From the NCBI RefSeq assembly GCF_002252505.1, contig NZ_NNRL01000148.1, forward strand, positions 124,001 to 188,000: a DNA stretch of 64,000 nucleotides, written 5' to 3'. Origin of the DNA: Brucella grignonensis (GTDB taxonomy: Bacteria; Pseudomonadota; Alphaproteobacteria; Rhizobiales; Rhizobiaceae). Of this stretch, positions 25,650-35,108 are shown in pieces; the stretch's first letter is position 1; each line of letters opens with the position of its first letter. The translations under genes were made by a program, and so were the position numbers. The notes under the pieces were generated by a model. It searched no databases. It was not told the origin of the DNA and was given only the letters and a program-made list of their open reading frames with translations.

Positions 25650-26918
25650 ATGCATAAGTTTTTCAGAATGGCCGCGATGGGCACAGCTGCCTGTGCAATG
25701 CTTGCAGCAATGGCACCTGTGACAGCCAGCGCACAGGACAAGCAGAACGTTGAAGTTCTGCATTGGTGGACAGCTGGCGGTGAAGCTGCGGCACTTGATG
25801 TTCTGAAGAAAGATCTCGAAGGCAAAGGCATCAGCTGGACGGATATGCCAGTTGCAGGCGGCGGCGGCACAGAGGCCATGACCGTTCTGCGTGCCCGCGT
25901 TACGGCAGGCAACGCGCCAACTGCAGTGCAGATGCTCGGTTTCGATATCCGCGACTGGGCGGAGCAGGGCGCTCTCGGCAATCTCGATGAGATTGCTGGC
26001 AAAGAAGGCTGGGACAAGGTTATCCCGGCACCTCTGCAGGAATTTGCCAAATATGACGGCCACTGGATTGCAGCGCCTGTAAACGTTCATTCCACCAACT
26101 GGATGTGGATCAACAAGGCGGCACTCGATAAGGCTGGCGGCAAAGAGCCAACCAACTGGGATGAACTCGTAGCGCTTCTCGACAAGTTCAAGGAACAGGG
26201 TATTACCCCGATCGCTCACGGTGGTCAGCCATGGCAGGATGCGACGATTTTTGATGCCGTCGTGCTCTCCTTTGGCCCGGACTTTTACAAAAAGGCTTTC
26301 GTTGATCTCGACCCGGAAACTCTGGGCAGCGATAAGATGAAAGAGGCCTTCGATCGCATGACCAAGTTGCGGTCCTATGTGGATGACAACTTCTCCGGTC
26401 GTGACTGGAACCTTGCTTCGGCAATGGTTATCGAAGGCAAAGCTGGCGTTCAGTTCATGGGTGACTGGGCAAAGGGCGAATTCATCAAAGCCGGTAAGAA
26501 GCCAGGCGAAGACTTTGTCTGCATGCGTTACCCGGAAACACAGGGTTCTGTAACCTTTAACTCCGACATGTTCGCGATGTTCAAGGTTGCTGAAGACAAG
26601 GTGCCTGCACAGCTAGAAATGGCGTCAGCCATCGAAAGCCCGGCATTCCAGTCGGCCTTCAACGTGGTCAAGGGATCGGCTCCAGCACGTACCGACGTGC
26701 CTGACACCGATTTTGACGCTTGCGGCAAGAAAGCTATCGCCGATGTGAAGGAAGCTGCTGAAAAGGGCACCATGCTCGGTTCCATGGCTCATGGCTATGC
26801 AAATCCTGCTTCCGTCAAGAACGCCATCTATGACGTCGTAACACGTCAGTTCAACGGCCAGCTCTCGTCTGAAGATGCTGTCAAGGAACTGGTTACGGCT
26901 GTTGAAGGCGCCAAGTAA
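25650..26918 (+). CDS. gtsA: glucose/mannose-type ABC sugar-binding protein
   Basis: A periplasmic solute-binding protein of 422 residues with a signal peptide ending TASA. The mature N-terminus ([20 protein letters not shown]) and the [19 protein letters not shown] segment match the GtsA type of glucose-binding proteins in pseudomonads and rhizobia. The start follows CGGGAGGTAGACAC. It leads a gtsABCD operon, and a hairpin lies between it and gtsB. The substrate is inferred from family resemblance. Confidence 0.88.
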   Translation: MHKFFRMAAMGTAACAMLAAMAPVTASAQDKQNVEVLHWWTAGGEAAALDVLKKDLEGKGISWTDMPVAGGGGTEAMTVLRARVTAGNAPTAVQMLGFDIRDWAEQGALGNLDEIAGKEGWDKVIPAPLQEFAKYDGHWIAAPVNVHSTNWMWINKAALDKAGGKEPTNWDELVALLDKFKEQGITPIAHGGQPWQDATIFDAVVLSFGPDFYKKAFVDLDPETLGSDKMKEAFDRMTKLRSYVDDNFSGRDWNLASAMVIEGKAGVQFMGDWAKGEFIKAGKKPGEDFVCMRYPETQGSVTFNSDMFAMFKVAEDKVPAQLEMASAIESPAFQSAFNVVKGSAPARTDVPDTDFDACGKKAIADVKEAAEKGTMLGSMAHGYANPASVKNAIYDVVTRQFNGQLSSEDAVKELVTAVEGAK

Positions 26919-26929
26919 GCAGATAAGGG

Positions 26930-26955
26930 GCGTCCGGGACACAGCACCCGGACGC
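26930..26955 (+). other. intercistronic hairpin after gtsA
   Basis: GCGTCCGGG and CCCGGACGC form a 9-bp GC-rich stem with an eight-base loop and no T-run. It lies 12 bp after the gtsA stop and about 175 bp before gtsB. The 26956-27131 stretch shows no gene. Confidence 0.75.
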
Positions 26956-27131
26956 TCTCATTACATACGCTATAATTCATTGAAAATAATGGCTTAATAC
27001 CGCCGCAATACCTGCGCTCCAAGGTCTTGTTCTAACGCGTGTCTGATCCGAAAATCATATTTTATTTTTCGAGATGCGTTTTTAAACAAGCTGGCAGCAC
27101 GAGGCGGTAGCTTAAACAGGATGGCGCAGAT

Positions 27132-28013
27132 ATGCAGCGTAACAGCCGACTACAAGAACTGGTGCCCAAGCTGGTTCTCGCGCCGAGCTTCTTGATTGTT
27201 CTCGTCTTTGTATATGGATTTATTATCTATACAGGCGTTCTTTCTGTCACAAACAGCCGCATGTTGCCGTCCTACGGTTTTGTCGGTCTGTCAAATTATG
27301 AAAAGCTCTGGGCATTGCCACACTGGTGGCGAGCGGTCACCAATCTTGCGATTTTCGCCTCGCTCTACATTATCATCTGTTCGGTTATCGGCCTCTTTTT
27401 GGCAATCCTGCTCGATCAGAAGATCCGTGGAGAAGGCTTTCTGCGTCCGATCTACCTTTATCCCATGGCGCTTTCCTTCATTGTGACGGGTACGGCGTGG
27501 AAATGGTTTCTCGATCCGGGTATCGGTCTTGAGCACACAGTTCGACTATGGGGCTGGGAAGGTTTCACCTTCAACTGGATCAAGAGCAACACGATGGCAA
27601 TTTACTGTCTGGTGATTGCTGCTGTCTGGCAGTCATCGGGCTTTGTCATGGCGATGTTCCTTGCAGGTCTGCGTGGTGTTGACAACGAGATCATCAAAGC
27701 GGCACAGATCGATGGCGCTTCGACTGGAACAATCTATCGCCGCATCATCATTCCTTTGATGCGCCCGGTGTTCCTGTCGGCTTTTGTGGTGCTCGCGCAT
27801 CTTGCAATCAAGGCCTATGACCTTGTAATCGCCTTAACTGGCGGCGGACCTGGACAGGCGACTGAATTGCCCGCGACCTTCATGTATTCCTATACGTTTA
27901 CCCGCAACCAGATGGGTATAGGTGCATCTTCGGCAATCATCATGCTTGTGATGATATTCTCAATCATCATTCCGTATCTCTATTCGGAAATTCGCGGAGG
28001 GTCACGCTCATGA
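27132..28013 (+). CDS. gtsB: sugar ABC permease (MalF type)
   Basis: An inner-membrane permease of 293 residues with six likely membrane segments. The cytoplasmic EAA loop is IKAAQIDGASTGTIYRRIIIP at about 193-213. ELPATFMYSYTF near 245 is a common segment of MalF-type sugar permeases. Its stop overlaps the gtsC start by four bases (ATGA), so the two subunits are translationally coupled. Confidence 0.9.
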   Translation: MQRNSRLQELVPKLVLAPSFLIVLVFVYGFIIYTGVLSVTNSRMLPSYGFVGLSNYEKLWALPHWWRAVTNLAIFASLYIIICSVIGLFLAILLDQKIRGEGFLRPIYLYPMALSFIVTGTAWKWFLDPGIGLEHTVRLWGWEGFTFNWIKSNTMAIYCLVIAAVWQSSGFVMAMFLAGLRGVDNEIIKAAQIDGASTGTIYRRIIIPLMRPVFLSAFVVLAHLAIKAYDLVIALTGGGPGQATELPATFMYSYTFTRNQMGIGASSAIIMLVMIFSIIIPYLYSEIRGGSRS

Positions 28014-28891
28014 GTGTTCAGACCCAGGAAAACGCGATCAACAGTGGCAAGCTGACACGCGCTTTGATTTATTCTGCACTGCTGCTGTTTGCAATTTACT
28101 ATCTGCTGCCGCTCTACGTGATGCTGGTGAATTCGTTCAAGCCGCTTGAGGAAATTCGCCAGGGCGGTATGTTGGGCCTGCCACAGCAATGGACGATTGA
28201 ACCTTGGCTTTCGGCGTGGTCCACCGCACAAATCGGTGTGCAGCCCACAGGCCTCAAGCCATTCTTTATCAACTCCATCCTGATGGTTGTGCCTGCGGTT
28301 GCGATCTCCACGGTTGTTGGCGCATTGAACGGTTACGTGCTGACGAAATGGCGCTTCCGCGGCTCGAACATCTTCTTCGGTTTGCTGCTGCTTTCATGCT
28401 TCATCCCGTTCCAGATTGTCCTTATTCCGATGGCGCGTGTTCTTGGAATGCTTGGTATTGCGGGCACGATCTGGGGGCTGATCCTTGTTCACGTGGTCTA
28501 TGGTATCGGCTTCACGACGCTTTATTTCCGCAATTACTATGAAGCATTTCCGACCGAACTGGTGCGCGCAGCGCAGATTGACGGTGCGAGTTTCTTCCAG
28601 ATTTTCTGGCGCATTCTGTTGCCGTCCTCCGGTCCGATCATCGTCGTCTCGGTCATCTGGCAGTTCACCAATATCTGGAACGACTTTCTATTCGGTGCGT
28701 CTTTCTCCGGTGCAAATTCAACACCTATGACAGTGGCACTCAACAACCTCGTTTCCTCCTCCACAGGCGTCAAGGAATATAACGTTCACTTTGCCGCTGC
28801 CATTCTGGCCGCGCTGCCAACACTGATCGTTTACATTGTTTCCGGGCGCTACTTCGTGCGCGGTCTGATGTCCGGTGCCGTTAAGGGATAA
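28010..28891 (+). CDS. gtsC: sugar ABC permease (MalG type)
   Basis: The partner permease, 293 residues, with six hydrophobic segments. PLYVMLVNSFKPLEEI in the first periplasmic loop is characteristic of MalG-type proteins, and the EAA loop is VRAAQIDGASFFQIFWRILLP. It overlaps gtsB by four bases and is followed seven bases later by the ATPase gene. Confidence 0.9.
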   Translation: MSVQTQENAINSGKLTRALIYSALLLFAIYYLLPLYVMLVNSFKPLEEIRQGGMLGLPQQWTIEPWLSAWSTAQIGVQPTGLKPFFINSILMVVPAVAISTVVGALNGYVLTKWRFRGSNIFFGLLLLSCFIPFQIVLIPMARVLGMLGIAGTIWGLILVHVVYGIGFTTLYFRNYYEAFPTELVRAAQIDGASFFQIFWRILLPSSGPIIVVSVIWQFTNIWNDFLFGASFSGANSTPMTVALNNLVSSSTGVKEYNVHFAAAILAALPTLIVYIVSGRYFVRGLMSGAVKG

Positions 28892-28898
28892 GTCTGAC

Positions 28899-30014
28899 AT
28901 GTCATTTCTGAAAATTACTGATCTCTATAAGTCCTACGGCAACGTCTCGGTTTTGAAGGATATCAATATCGAGATTGAGGAAGGCGGCTTTCTGGTACTC
29001 GTAGGTCCTTCAGGCTGCGGCAAGTCCACATTGCTGAACACGATTGCTGGTCTTGAGCCGATTACGTCCGGCGATATTCTGATCAATGATCGTTCTGTTT
29101 CCGGCTTGCATCCTTCACAACGCGATATTGCGATGGTGTTCCAGTCCTACGCGCTTTATCCGAACATGACGGTCGCTGGAAATATCGCTTTCGGCATGGA
29201 AATTCGCAAAGTACCAAAGCCAGAGCGCGACAAAGCCATTCAGGAAGTGGCAGATATTCTGCAAATTGGCCATCTGCTGGACCGCAAACCAAGCCAGCTT
29301 TCCGGTGGCCAGCGTCAGCGCGTTGCCATGGGGCGTGCACTTGTGCGCAATCCGCAGGTCTTCCTGTTCGACGAACCATTGTCGAACCTGGATGCCAAAT
29401 TGCGCGTGGATATGCGAACCGAGATCAAGCGTCTGCATCACCGCATGAAGACAACAATCGTCTATGTGACGCATGATCAGATCGAAGCCATGACACTTGC
29501 AACCAAGATTGCTGTTTTGAAAGACGGCATCCTGCAGCAGTTCGGTACGCCAGCGGAAATCTACAACAATCCGGCCAATATGTTTGTCGCCGATTTCATG
29601 GGTTCGCCCGCGATGAACCTTCTTCATGCGAACATTGAGAAGAATGGTTCAGAGCTTGCTGTCGTGCTTGAACAGGGCGAGGGTGAAACGCTGAAACTTC
29701 CGCTGAAAACGGCACCGCAAAGTCTCAGTGACTATGTGGGCAAGCAAGTCATGTTTGGCATCCGCCCCGAGGCATTAACGGATCCCGATGGAGCGGATCG
29801 GAACGCTCATTCGGTGGTTGAAGGCGAATGCCTGATTGATGTTGTGGAACCAGCCGGATCGGATACATTCGCTGTGACGCGCATCGGTGGTAAGCAGGTT
29901 GTCGCCCGTCTGCGCGCGGATGCTCGCATTGCTGCTGGCCAAAGGTCGCTACTTGCTTTCAATCTCGACAAGTCGGTATTTTTTGATCCATCAACTCAGG
30001 GTCGGATTTTATAA
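28899..30014 (+). CDS. gtsD: sugar ABC ATPase (MalK/UgpC type)
   Basis: A 371-residue MalK-like ATPase. Walker A is GPSGCGKST, the Q-loop is VFQSYALYPNMT, the signature is LSGGQRQR, Walker B is VFLFDEP, and the switch His is in YVTHDQIEAMTLA. The C-terminal TOBE/MalK regulatory domain begins near 235. I start it at ATG 28899 (MSFLKITD), since the codon at 28875 lies inside gtsC. It completes the gtsABCD importer; MalK-type ATPases can be shared among sugar importers. Confidence 0.92.
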   Translation: MSFLKITDLYKSYGNVSVLKDINIEIEEGGFLVLVGPSGCGKSTLLNTIAGLEPITSGDILINDRSVSGLHPSQRDIAMVFQSYALYPNMTVAGNIAFGMEIRKVPKPERDKAIQEVADILQIGHLLDRKPSQLSGGQRQRVAMGRALVRNPQVFLFDEPLSNLDAKLRVDMRTEIKRLHHRMKTTIVYVTHDQIEAMTLATKIAVLKDGILQQFGTPAEIYNNPANMFVADFMGSPAMNLLHANIEKNGSELAVVLEQGEGETLKLPLKTAPQSLSDYVGKQVMFGIRPEALTDPDGADRNAHSVVEGECLIDVVEPAGSDTFAVTRIGGKQVVARLRADARIAAGQRSLLAFNLDKSVFFDPSTQGRIL

Positions 30015-30106
30015 CGGTTCATTTAATCGGGCTATTCCTTGGAATAGCTCGAGCCGTGAATATGATTAGCTTCTTATGCATGGAAACTGAACGGAGAGTT
30101 CATGTC

Positions 30107-30556
30107 ATGCATTGGAAGATCAAACTGGCAATCATGTTGACAACCACCGTCATGTCGGGCGTGGCTCATGCTGAGAGTAAAAGTCAGTATGAAGCTTTCA
30201 GCACGCATTTAATTGCAGGAGACAGAACGACAGTTTTGCTGAATCTTGATGTATGTCAGCAGAAATCCGGTAGTAAACTCAAAGGAAAGTCTATTCTCGG
30301 TGGTGTCGTTGTGCAGTCTTTTATCAAGCTCTCGAATCCCACCCAGTCGATTGTATTTTCAGACGCGCATATGATAGTCCGTGAAGACTTGACGCCTATC
30401 CTTGAGTTTATCCGGTATCGTGTAATGCCCGATGATAGCGCAACGATTACAGTTCAAATTCTCTCTCCAAGAACATACGACGCTATAACCGAGAAAAAGG
30501 TTTTCGATTGCAAACTGGGTGATGGTCTGACTTTTGCCTATGGAACGAGGCAATAG
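30107..30556 (+). CDS. VirK-like secreted protein
   Basis: A 149-residue protein with a signal peptide (KIKLAIMLTTTVMSGVAHA). The mature part has the VirK-family pattern: YEAFSTHLIAGDRTTVLLNL, then a Cys in LDVCQQ, ILEFIRYRVMPDDSATI in the middle, and a second Cys in KKVFDCKLGDG, probably forming a disulfide. Agrobacterium VirK has no established biochemical role. I start it at ATG 30107 because GGAG lies about ten bases upstream. It is probably monocistronic, with a terminator downstream. Confidence 0.75.
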   Translation: MHWKIKLAIMLTTTVMSGVAHAESKSQYEAFSTHLIAGDRTTVLLNLDVCQQKSGSKLKGKSILGGVVVQSFIKLSNPTQSIVFSDAHMIVREDLTPILEFIRYRVMPDDSATITVQILSPRTYDAITEKKVFDCKLGDGLTFAYGTRQ

Positions 30557-30627
30557 CTGCGCACCATTTGCATTTAGGGCCTATCACCCAAAAGTCCTTT
30601 CGCACTTTTCGGGTAGGCTTCAAATCA

Positions 30628-30660
30628 AAAGGGTGCTCCCAAAAATTGAGAGCACCCTTT
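30628..30660. terminator. rho-independent terminator
   Basis: AAAGGGTGCTC and GAGCACCCTTT form an 11-bp stem with an 11-base loop, followed by TTC on the plus strand and an A/T-rich flank on the other side. It separates the virK-like gene from the convergent 33-residue peptide gene. Confidence 0.85.
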
Positions 30661-30706
30661 TTCATGCTTGCCTGGAGGGCAAAATTCTATCGTGTGGATG
30701 CTGCGT

Positions 30707-30808
30707 CTAACGCAGGAAGTCCAACCCAAGAAGACCGATTGCCAGTGCGGTATTCAGCGAAATGATCATCATACCATAGACGATCGCTGTTCTTGTAATA
30801 TCGCTCAT
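30707..30808 (-). CDS. 33-residue putative membrane peptide
   Basis: The coding sequence runs from ATG 30808 to a stop at 30707 and gives 33 residues. A polar N-terminus (MSDITRT) precedes one hydrophobic helix covering about residues 8-29 (AIVYGMMIISLNTALAIGLL) and a charged end (DFLR). The ribosome-binding site is near ideal, AAGGAGGT six bases before the ATG, which is the main reason for calling it real. A terminator lies downstream, and tandem TGTAAC repeats lie 56 bp upstream. The function is unknown; single-helix peptides often modulate membrane complexes. Confidence 0.65.
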   Translation of the reverse strand: MSDITRTAIVYGMMIISLNTALAIGLLGLDFLR

Positions 30809-30863
30809 TTTTCTACCTCCTTGAACCGCGACGCCTCCACATCGGATTCTAAAGCTCGAGAAC

Positions 30864-30931
30864 TGTAACGAAATGTAACAGCCTGTTATGGGCAGCGCAA
30901 CCCATTTTACATAAATGTGAACGCGTGTAAC
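30864..30931. promoter_or_regulatory. two tandem TGTAAC direct-repeat pairs
   Basis: TGTAAC occurs at 30864 and 30874, and a second pair TGTGAAC (30916) / TGTAAC (30926) also has a 10-bp period. Ten-base direct repeats are the usual layout for OmpR/PhoB-family response regulators. They lie between the divergent 33-residue peptide and the drug-exporter gene. The remaining 30932-31100 shows no gene. Confidence 0.5.
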
Positions 30932-31100
30932 GGGGCGTGAAAACGTTGAAACTCTCCCCCGGAGTTGGCTGGCTTTGCGCCAGTCACCGCATTGTGACGT
31001 CAAATTAACTGGTAAATTCCGCGCGGACGCTACATAAAACAGCGGTTATAATTGACTAAAAAGTCGTCTTTAATTCTCTGCTTTTATTCGGATTTTCATC

Positions 31101-32537
31101 TTGAACCGGATCGTTCCACTCGTGTTGGCAATTGCTCTTTTCATGGAGCAAATGGACTCGAATGTTATTTCAACATCGCTTCCCGCAATTGCTGCTGATA
31201 TCGGCACCAGTCCGATTGCCTTAAAACTGGCATTGACGGCTTATCTTGTCTCCCTTGCGGTTTTTATTCCAGTGAGCGGATGGATGGCAGACCGATTCGG
31301 TGCCAAGAACGTCTTTCGGGCAGCGATTGCGATATTCGTTGTCGGCTCGCTGGCCTGTGCTGCATCCAACTCGTTGGCCGCTTTTGTTGTCGCACGGTTC
31401 CTGCAGGGAATGGGTGGCGCGATGATGACACCGGTCGGCAGGCTGGTTCTTATCCGCTCGACACCCAGAAGCGAACTTGTTTCCGCAATGGCCTGGCTCA
31501 CCATCCCCGCGATGGTTGGACCTTTGGTTGGCCCGCCGGTAGGTGGCTTCATAACGACATTTTTTTCATGGCACTGGATATTTTTGATCAACGTTCCGAT
31601 TGGTGTGATTGGCATTTGGTTTGCAACCCGATTTTTGCCCGACAATGATGAGCGGATCATCAAGCGCCTCGACTGGCCGGGGTTTTTCCTATCCGGCATT
31701 GCGATGTCGGGCGTAGTGTTCGGCTTATCGGTTGTAAGCCTTCCAGCTTTGCCGCCAGTGATTGGTGTTGTGACTGTAGTTATCGGGTTGGCCTGCTCGG
31801 TCCTTTATATCTTCCATGCGCGCCGCGTAAGCGATCCGCTGCTCAACCTGAAACTTTTCGATAATCAGGTTTTCCGCTCTGCAGTTTTCGGCGGCAGTGT
31901 GTTCCGACTGGGTATCGGCGCAATTCCATTTCTGCTGCCGTTGATGTTCCAGCTTGGTTTTGGGATGACACCGTTTCAATCAGGCATGATGACCTTCGTT
32001 TCTGCGATAGGGGCCATCAGCATGAAGTTCGGCGCCAAGCGTGTCTTCAGTCTCTTCGGCTTCCGCCGAACACTAATGTATGGTTCGCTGATTTCAGCGG
32101 CATTCATCGCAGCAAACGGTCTATTCTTTCCTGAAACGCCCTATGGCTTCATCGTAGGCTTTCTGTTGATTGGCGGCTTTTTCCGCTCGCTGTTCTTTAC
32201 CGGTGTCAATGCATTGGCCTTTGCTGAGATCCCGGATGCCAAGACAAGTCAGGCGACGCCAATTACAGCCGTTGCCCAGCAGGTTTCGATCGCACTCGGT
32301 GTTGCAATGGCTGGTGGAATTCTTGAAATAAGCACCGCTCTGCGAGGCGCTCCACTGCAACTCGCTGACTTTCATACTGGCTTCTTTGTGGTTGCCGCTA
32401 TTTCAGCCACAGCCTTCTTCTGGTTTGCAAAGCTGGCGCCAGATGCAGGACGCGAGCTTTCCGGTCCGACAACAATCAAATCCAAGAGCAAAGAGCGTAC
32501 AGCTTTGGAGGCCGCGGACTCTGCCAACGGCAAATGA
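31101..32537 (+). CDS. MFS multidrug exporter, DHA2 family (MdtD/EmrB-like)
   Basis: An inner-membrane exporter of 478 residues with about 14 hydrophobic segments. The DHA2 features are visible: FMEQMDSNVISTSLPAIA at the first segment, GWMADRFGAKNVF in loop 2-3, RFLQGMGGAMMTPVGRL in segment 4 and WHWIFLINVPIG in segment 6. The start must be TTG at 31101, because the first membrane segment begins at once and an in-frame TAA lies at 31071 with no ATG between. There is no clear ribosome-binding site. Likely substrates are hydrophobic toxicants. Confidence 0.88.
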   Translation: MNRIVPLVLAIALFMEQMDSNVISTSLPAIAADIGTSPIALKLALTAYLVSLAVFIPVSGWMADRFGAKNVFRAAIAIFVVGSLACAASNSLAAFVVARFLQGMGGAMMTPVGRLVLIRSTPRSELVSAMAWLTIPAMVGPLVGPPVGGFITTFFSWHWIFLINVPIGVIGIWFATRFLPDNDERIIKRLDWPGFFLSGIAMSGVVFGLSVVSLPALPPVIGVVTVVIGLACSVLYIFHARRVSDPLLNLKLFDNQVFRSAVFGGSVFRLGIGAIPFLLPLMFQLGFGMTPFQSGMMTFVSAIGAISMKFGAKRVFSLFGFRRTLMYGSLISAAFIAANGLFFPETPYGFIVGFLLIGGFFRSLFFTGVNALAFAEIPDAKTSQATPITAVAQQVSIALGVAMAGGILEISTALRGAPLQLADFHTGFFVVAAISATAFFWFAKLAPDAGRELSGPTTIKSKSKERTALEAADSANGK

Positions 32538-32594
32538 AAAAAGCGGCCCTCTCTCTGGACCGCCTTTATCTCATCCTACCTCAGAGCACCAAGA

Positions 32595-33317
32595 CTACCC
32601 CTTAAAATCGCGGGCAAGCAGATACAATTCGACAGATTCTGCACGCGATGCTGGTGGCTTGATATGATGAACAGAACGGAACTTCTGTTTCAGCATTGCA
32701 AGCAGGTCATTTTCAGTGCCGCCCTGGAATGTCTTGGTCAGGAAGTGTCCGCCGGGTTTCAGCACCGATACCGCGAAATCGGCTGCTACTTCGCAAAGAT
32801 GCACCGTCCGCAAATGGTCCGTACGACGGTGGCCGGTTGTGGGTGCTGCCATGTCCGAAATCACAAGATCAGGCTTGTCGCCGAGCGCTTCCATCAGCTT
32901 CTCAGGAGCTGTCTCGTCAAGAAAGTCCATTTCAAGAAGAATGACACCCGGCAGTGGATCGACATGCAGATAATCGATGCCGACAACTTGCGGGTTTTCG
33001 TCTGTTGAGCCAACAATCTTGGCCGCGATCTGCGACCAGCCACCGGGTGCAGCACCCAGATCGATAATTTTCTGGCCCTTTTTCAGAAGGTTGTAGCGAT
33101 CATTGATTTCGATGAGCTTGTAGGCCGCGCGAGAACGATAACCGTCCTGCTTTGATTTGTGCACATAAGGATCGTTCAGGTGACGCTCAAGCCAACGGCG
33201 CGAAGACTCCTTGATCGTTCCGGCTTTTTTCTTCACACGAACGCGAAGATTGCTTGTACCAGCACCGCCGCGTCCGCCGGTTTTCGTGCCGCCTTTGTTT
33301 CCGCCTGCTTTGCTCAT
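32595..33317 (-). CDS. rlmE: 23S rRNA (uridine-2552-2'-O)-methyltransferase
   Basis: RlmE (FtsJ/RrmJ) methylates U2552 late in 50S assembly. The SAM-binding motif is [12 protein letters not shown], and the K-D-K-E catalytic residues are in [23 protein letters not shown] and SRAESVE. A Gly- and Lys-rich N-terminal extension (about 35 residues) is usual in Rhizobiales. I start it at ATG 33317 ([10 protein letters not shown]), two bases after the ppx stop, so the genes form an operon. Confidence 0.95.
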   Translation of the reverse strand: MSKAGGNKGGTKTGGRGGAGTSNLRVRVKKKAGTIKESSRRWLERHLNDPYVHKSKQDGYRSRAAYKLIEINDRYNLLKKGQKIIDLGAAPGGWSQIAAKIVGSTDENPQVVGIDYLHVDPLPGVILLEMDFLDETAPEKLMEALGDKPDLVISDMAAPTTGHRRTDHLRTVHLCEVAADFAVSVLKPGGHFLTKTFQGGTENDLLAMLKQKFRSVHHIKPPASRAESVELYLLARDFKG

Positions 33318-33319
33318 CT

Positions 33320-34846
33320 TCAATGCCTGTTTCTTACGTCGGTTTTACCACCAGTTTTGGCGGTCTGAGTGCGGTTATGGCGCCAGGCACCGTCACGCGA
33401 CATGAGTTCCGTCAATATGCCTTCGCGTAATCCGCGATCGGCCACGAGAAGTTTTTCACTCGGCCAAACATTGCGTATGGCATCGAGAATTGCACAGCCT
33501 GCCAGCACGAGATCAGCCCGGTCGGCACCAATACATGGATTGGCGACCCGAGCGTCAAAATCCCATGACAACAAGCGACTTGTCATCTGTGTCACCTCAT
33601 CTGATCCCATCCACATACCATCGACGCGACGACGATCATAGCGTTCAAGTCCAAGATGAATGCCGGCGAGTGTGGTCACGGTGCCGGACGTACCGAGCAG
33701 ATGAAAACGCGAGCTTGCGGCGAGTTGGCCCAGACAATGGCGTTCGGCAAACCCGGATAAAAGCTCCGTGACATGACCGACCATGGCATCGAAGCTCTGT
33801 TGCGTGACGTTGCGTCCACCAAAGCGTTCAGCCAATGTGACAACACCGACGGGCAGAGAAGTCCATGCCGTAATATGTTCGGCAAGACGCGGCGAACGGC
33901 GCTGAGATACATCGATGAGTGCGATTTCTGACGAACCGCCGCCAATATCGAAAAGCACAACCGCATCGGTCTCGCGCGTTACGAGCGTTCCACAACCGGA
34001 AACAGCAAGACGTGCCTCTGTCTGGCGGTCGACGATTTCAAGTTCCAGTCCGGTTTCTTCACAGACACGCGCGAGAAACTCCTCGCCATTGGCGGCCGAA
34101 CGACAAGCCTCGGTTGCAATCAGGCGGGTGCGTCTGATTTTGCGAGATGCAAGCTTATCACGGCAGATTTTGAGCGCATCGATCGCGCGCTGCATAGCAT
34201 GTTCGCTCAAACGCCCTGACGAGCTAAGGCCTTCGCCGAGGCGAACAATGCGCGAAAATGCATCAACCACGCGGAACTGACCTGGACGCGTTGGCGAAGC
34301 GATCAGCAGGCGGCAATTGTTGGTGCCAAGATCCAACGCCGCATAAAGCGGTGCTTCCTGCGTGTTGCTGCGCGGCGTAATATGGGGCGCGCCGTGATTT
34401 CGCTTGGATTGCTGTGGCTGTGTCGGAGAACTATCTGAGCGAGGAGCCGCATTTTGCGCCTTCGCTGCGTTGTCCATATGTGTGGGTACGCCGCTTTGCT
34501 GCCGGGCCTGCTTTTTCTTACGAGCGCGGCGACGGCGATTCGATATTTTTCCAGCTGGTTTACCGTCAACAGATTTGGAATCAACAACGGGGGCTTCGGT
34601 AACTGCCGGTTTTTGCGTAAACGCCTCCGTACCGCGAGAGACTTTCCCGCGATTACGACGGCGTGCACGCTTGCGCTGGCTTTGCGTGCCCTTGCTTTCC
34701 GTGTCTGAGCGTCCTGAATCGGAGGCATTGGGTGCCTTGCCGACTTCTGAAACGGCTTCCTTGCGCGGTTTGCGCTTGCCGTTCTCGGGCGGATTCCGGG
34801 TCTGTATATTGCCCGTTTGTCCACCGGACGCCCCTTGATGCGCCAT
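33320..34846 (-). CDS. ppx: Ppx/GppA-family phosphatase with a long basic N-terminal extension
   Basis: An exopolyphosphatase / guanosine-pentaphosphatase family protein of about 508 residues. The ASKHA ATPase-fold motifs are [15 protein letters not shown] (about 168) and [15 protein letters not shown] (about 300). The first 160 residues are low complexity and very basic, with clusters such as [10 protein letters not shown] and RRRRARKKK, and are probably disordered. The start at ATG 34846 (MAHQGASGG) is a best guess. It is directly upstream of rlmE, a conserved alpha-proteobacterial pair. Confidence 0.88.
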   Translation of the reverse strand: MAHQGASGGQTGNIQTRNPPENGKRKPRKEAVSEVGKAPNASDSGRSDTESKGTQSQRKRARRRNRGKVSRGTEAFTQKPAVTEAPVVDSKSVDGKPAGKISNRRRRARKKKQARQQSGVPTHMDNAAKAQNAAPRSDSSPTQPQQSKRNHGAPHITPRSNTQEAPLYAALDLGTNNCRLLIASPTRPGQFRVVDAFSRIVRLGEGLSSSGRLSEHAMQRAIDALKICRDKLASRKIRRTRLIATEACRSAANGEEFLARVCEETGLELEIVDRQTEARLAVSGCGTLVTRETDAVVLFDIGGGSSEIALIDVSQRRSPRLAEHITAWTSLPVGVVTLAERFGGRNVTQQSFDAMVGHVTELLSGFAERHCLGQLAASSRFHLLGTSGTVTTLAGIHLGLERYDRRRVDGMWMGSDEVTQMTSRLLSWDFDARVANPCIGADRADLVLAGCAILDAIRNVWPSEKLLVADRGLREGILTELMSRDGAWRHNRTQTAKTGGKTDVRNRH

Positions 34847-35046
34847 TCCTGCAGGGCGCTCCTCGGGGTTCTTCAAGGTTTTTATCCTTATGGCGCCGCG
34901 CGAACCTGAAAGGACGCAAGCAAGGCGCTTCAATTTTTACGTTGCCCTTAATGTAACAGCGCTTTGGGCATTTACCAAGGGGCAGGCAGGGAAGTGTCAT
35001 TGGAAAATTCATAAAACAACGAACGAATTTAATGAGGCCCATATGA

Positions 35047-35079
35047 TCAGGGGCTTTCGTTGTTCACGAAAGCCCCTGA
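35047..35079. terminator. long perfect hairpin downstream of the cystine operon
   Basis: TCAGGGGCTTTCGT and ACGAAAGCCCCTGA make a perfect 14-bp stem with a five-base loop. There is no T-run on either strand, so it may act as a transcript-end or RNA-stability element rather than a classical terminator. It lies between the last tcy gene and ppx, both on the minus strand. Confidence 0.6.
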
Positions 35080-35108
35080 CCCTGGAATATAAGCTGTTCT
35101 GATGAGTG

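Noticed and set aside
32520..32594. Possible terminator between the drug exporter and rlmE
   Set aside because: The GCGG/CCGC pairing is short and mismatched, so it is not listed as a feature.
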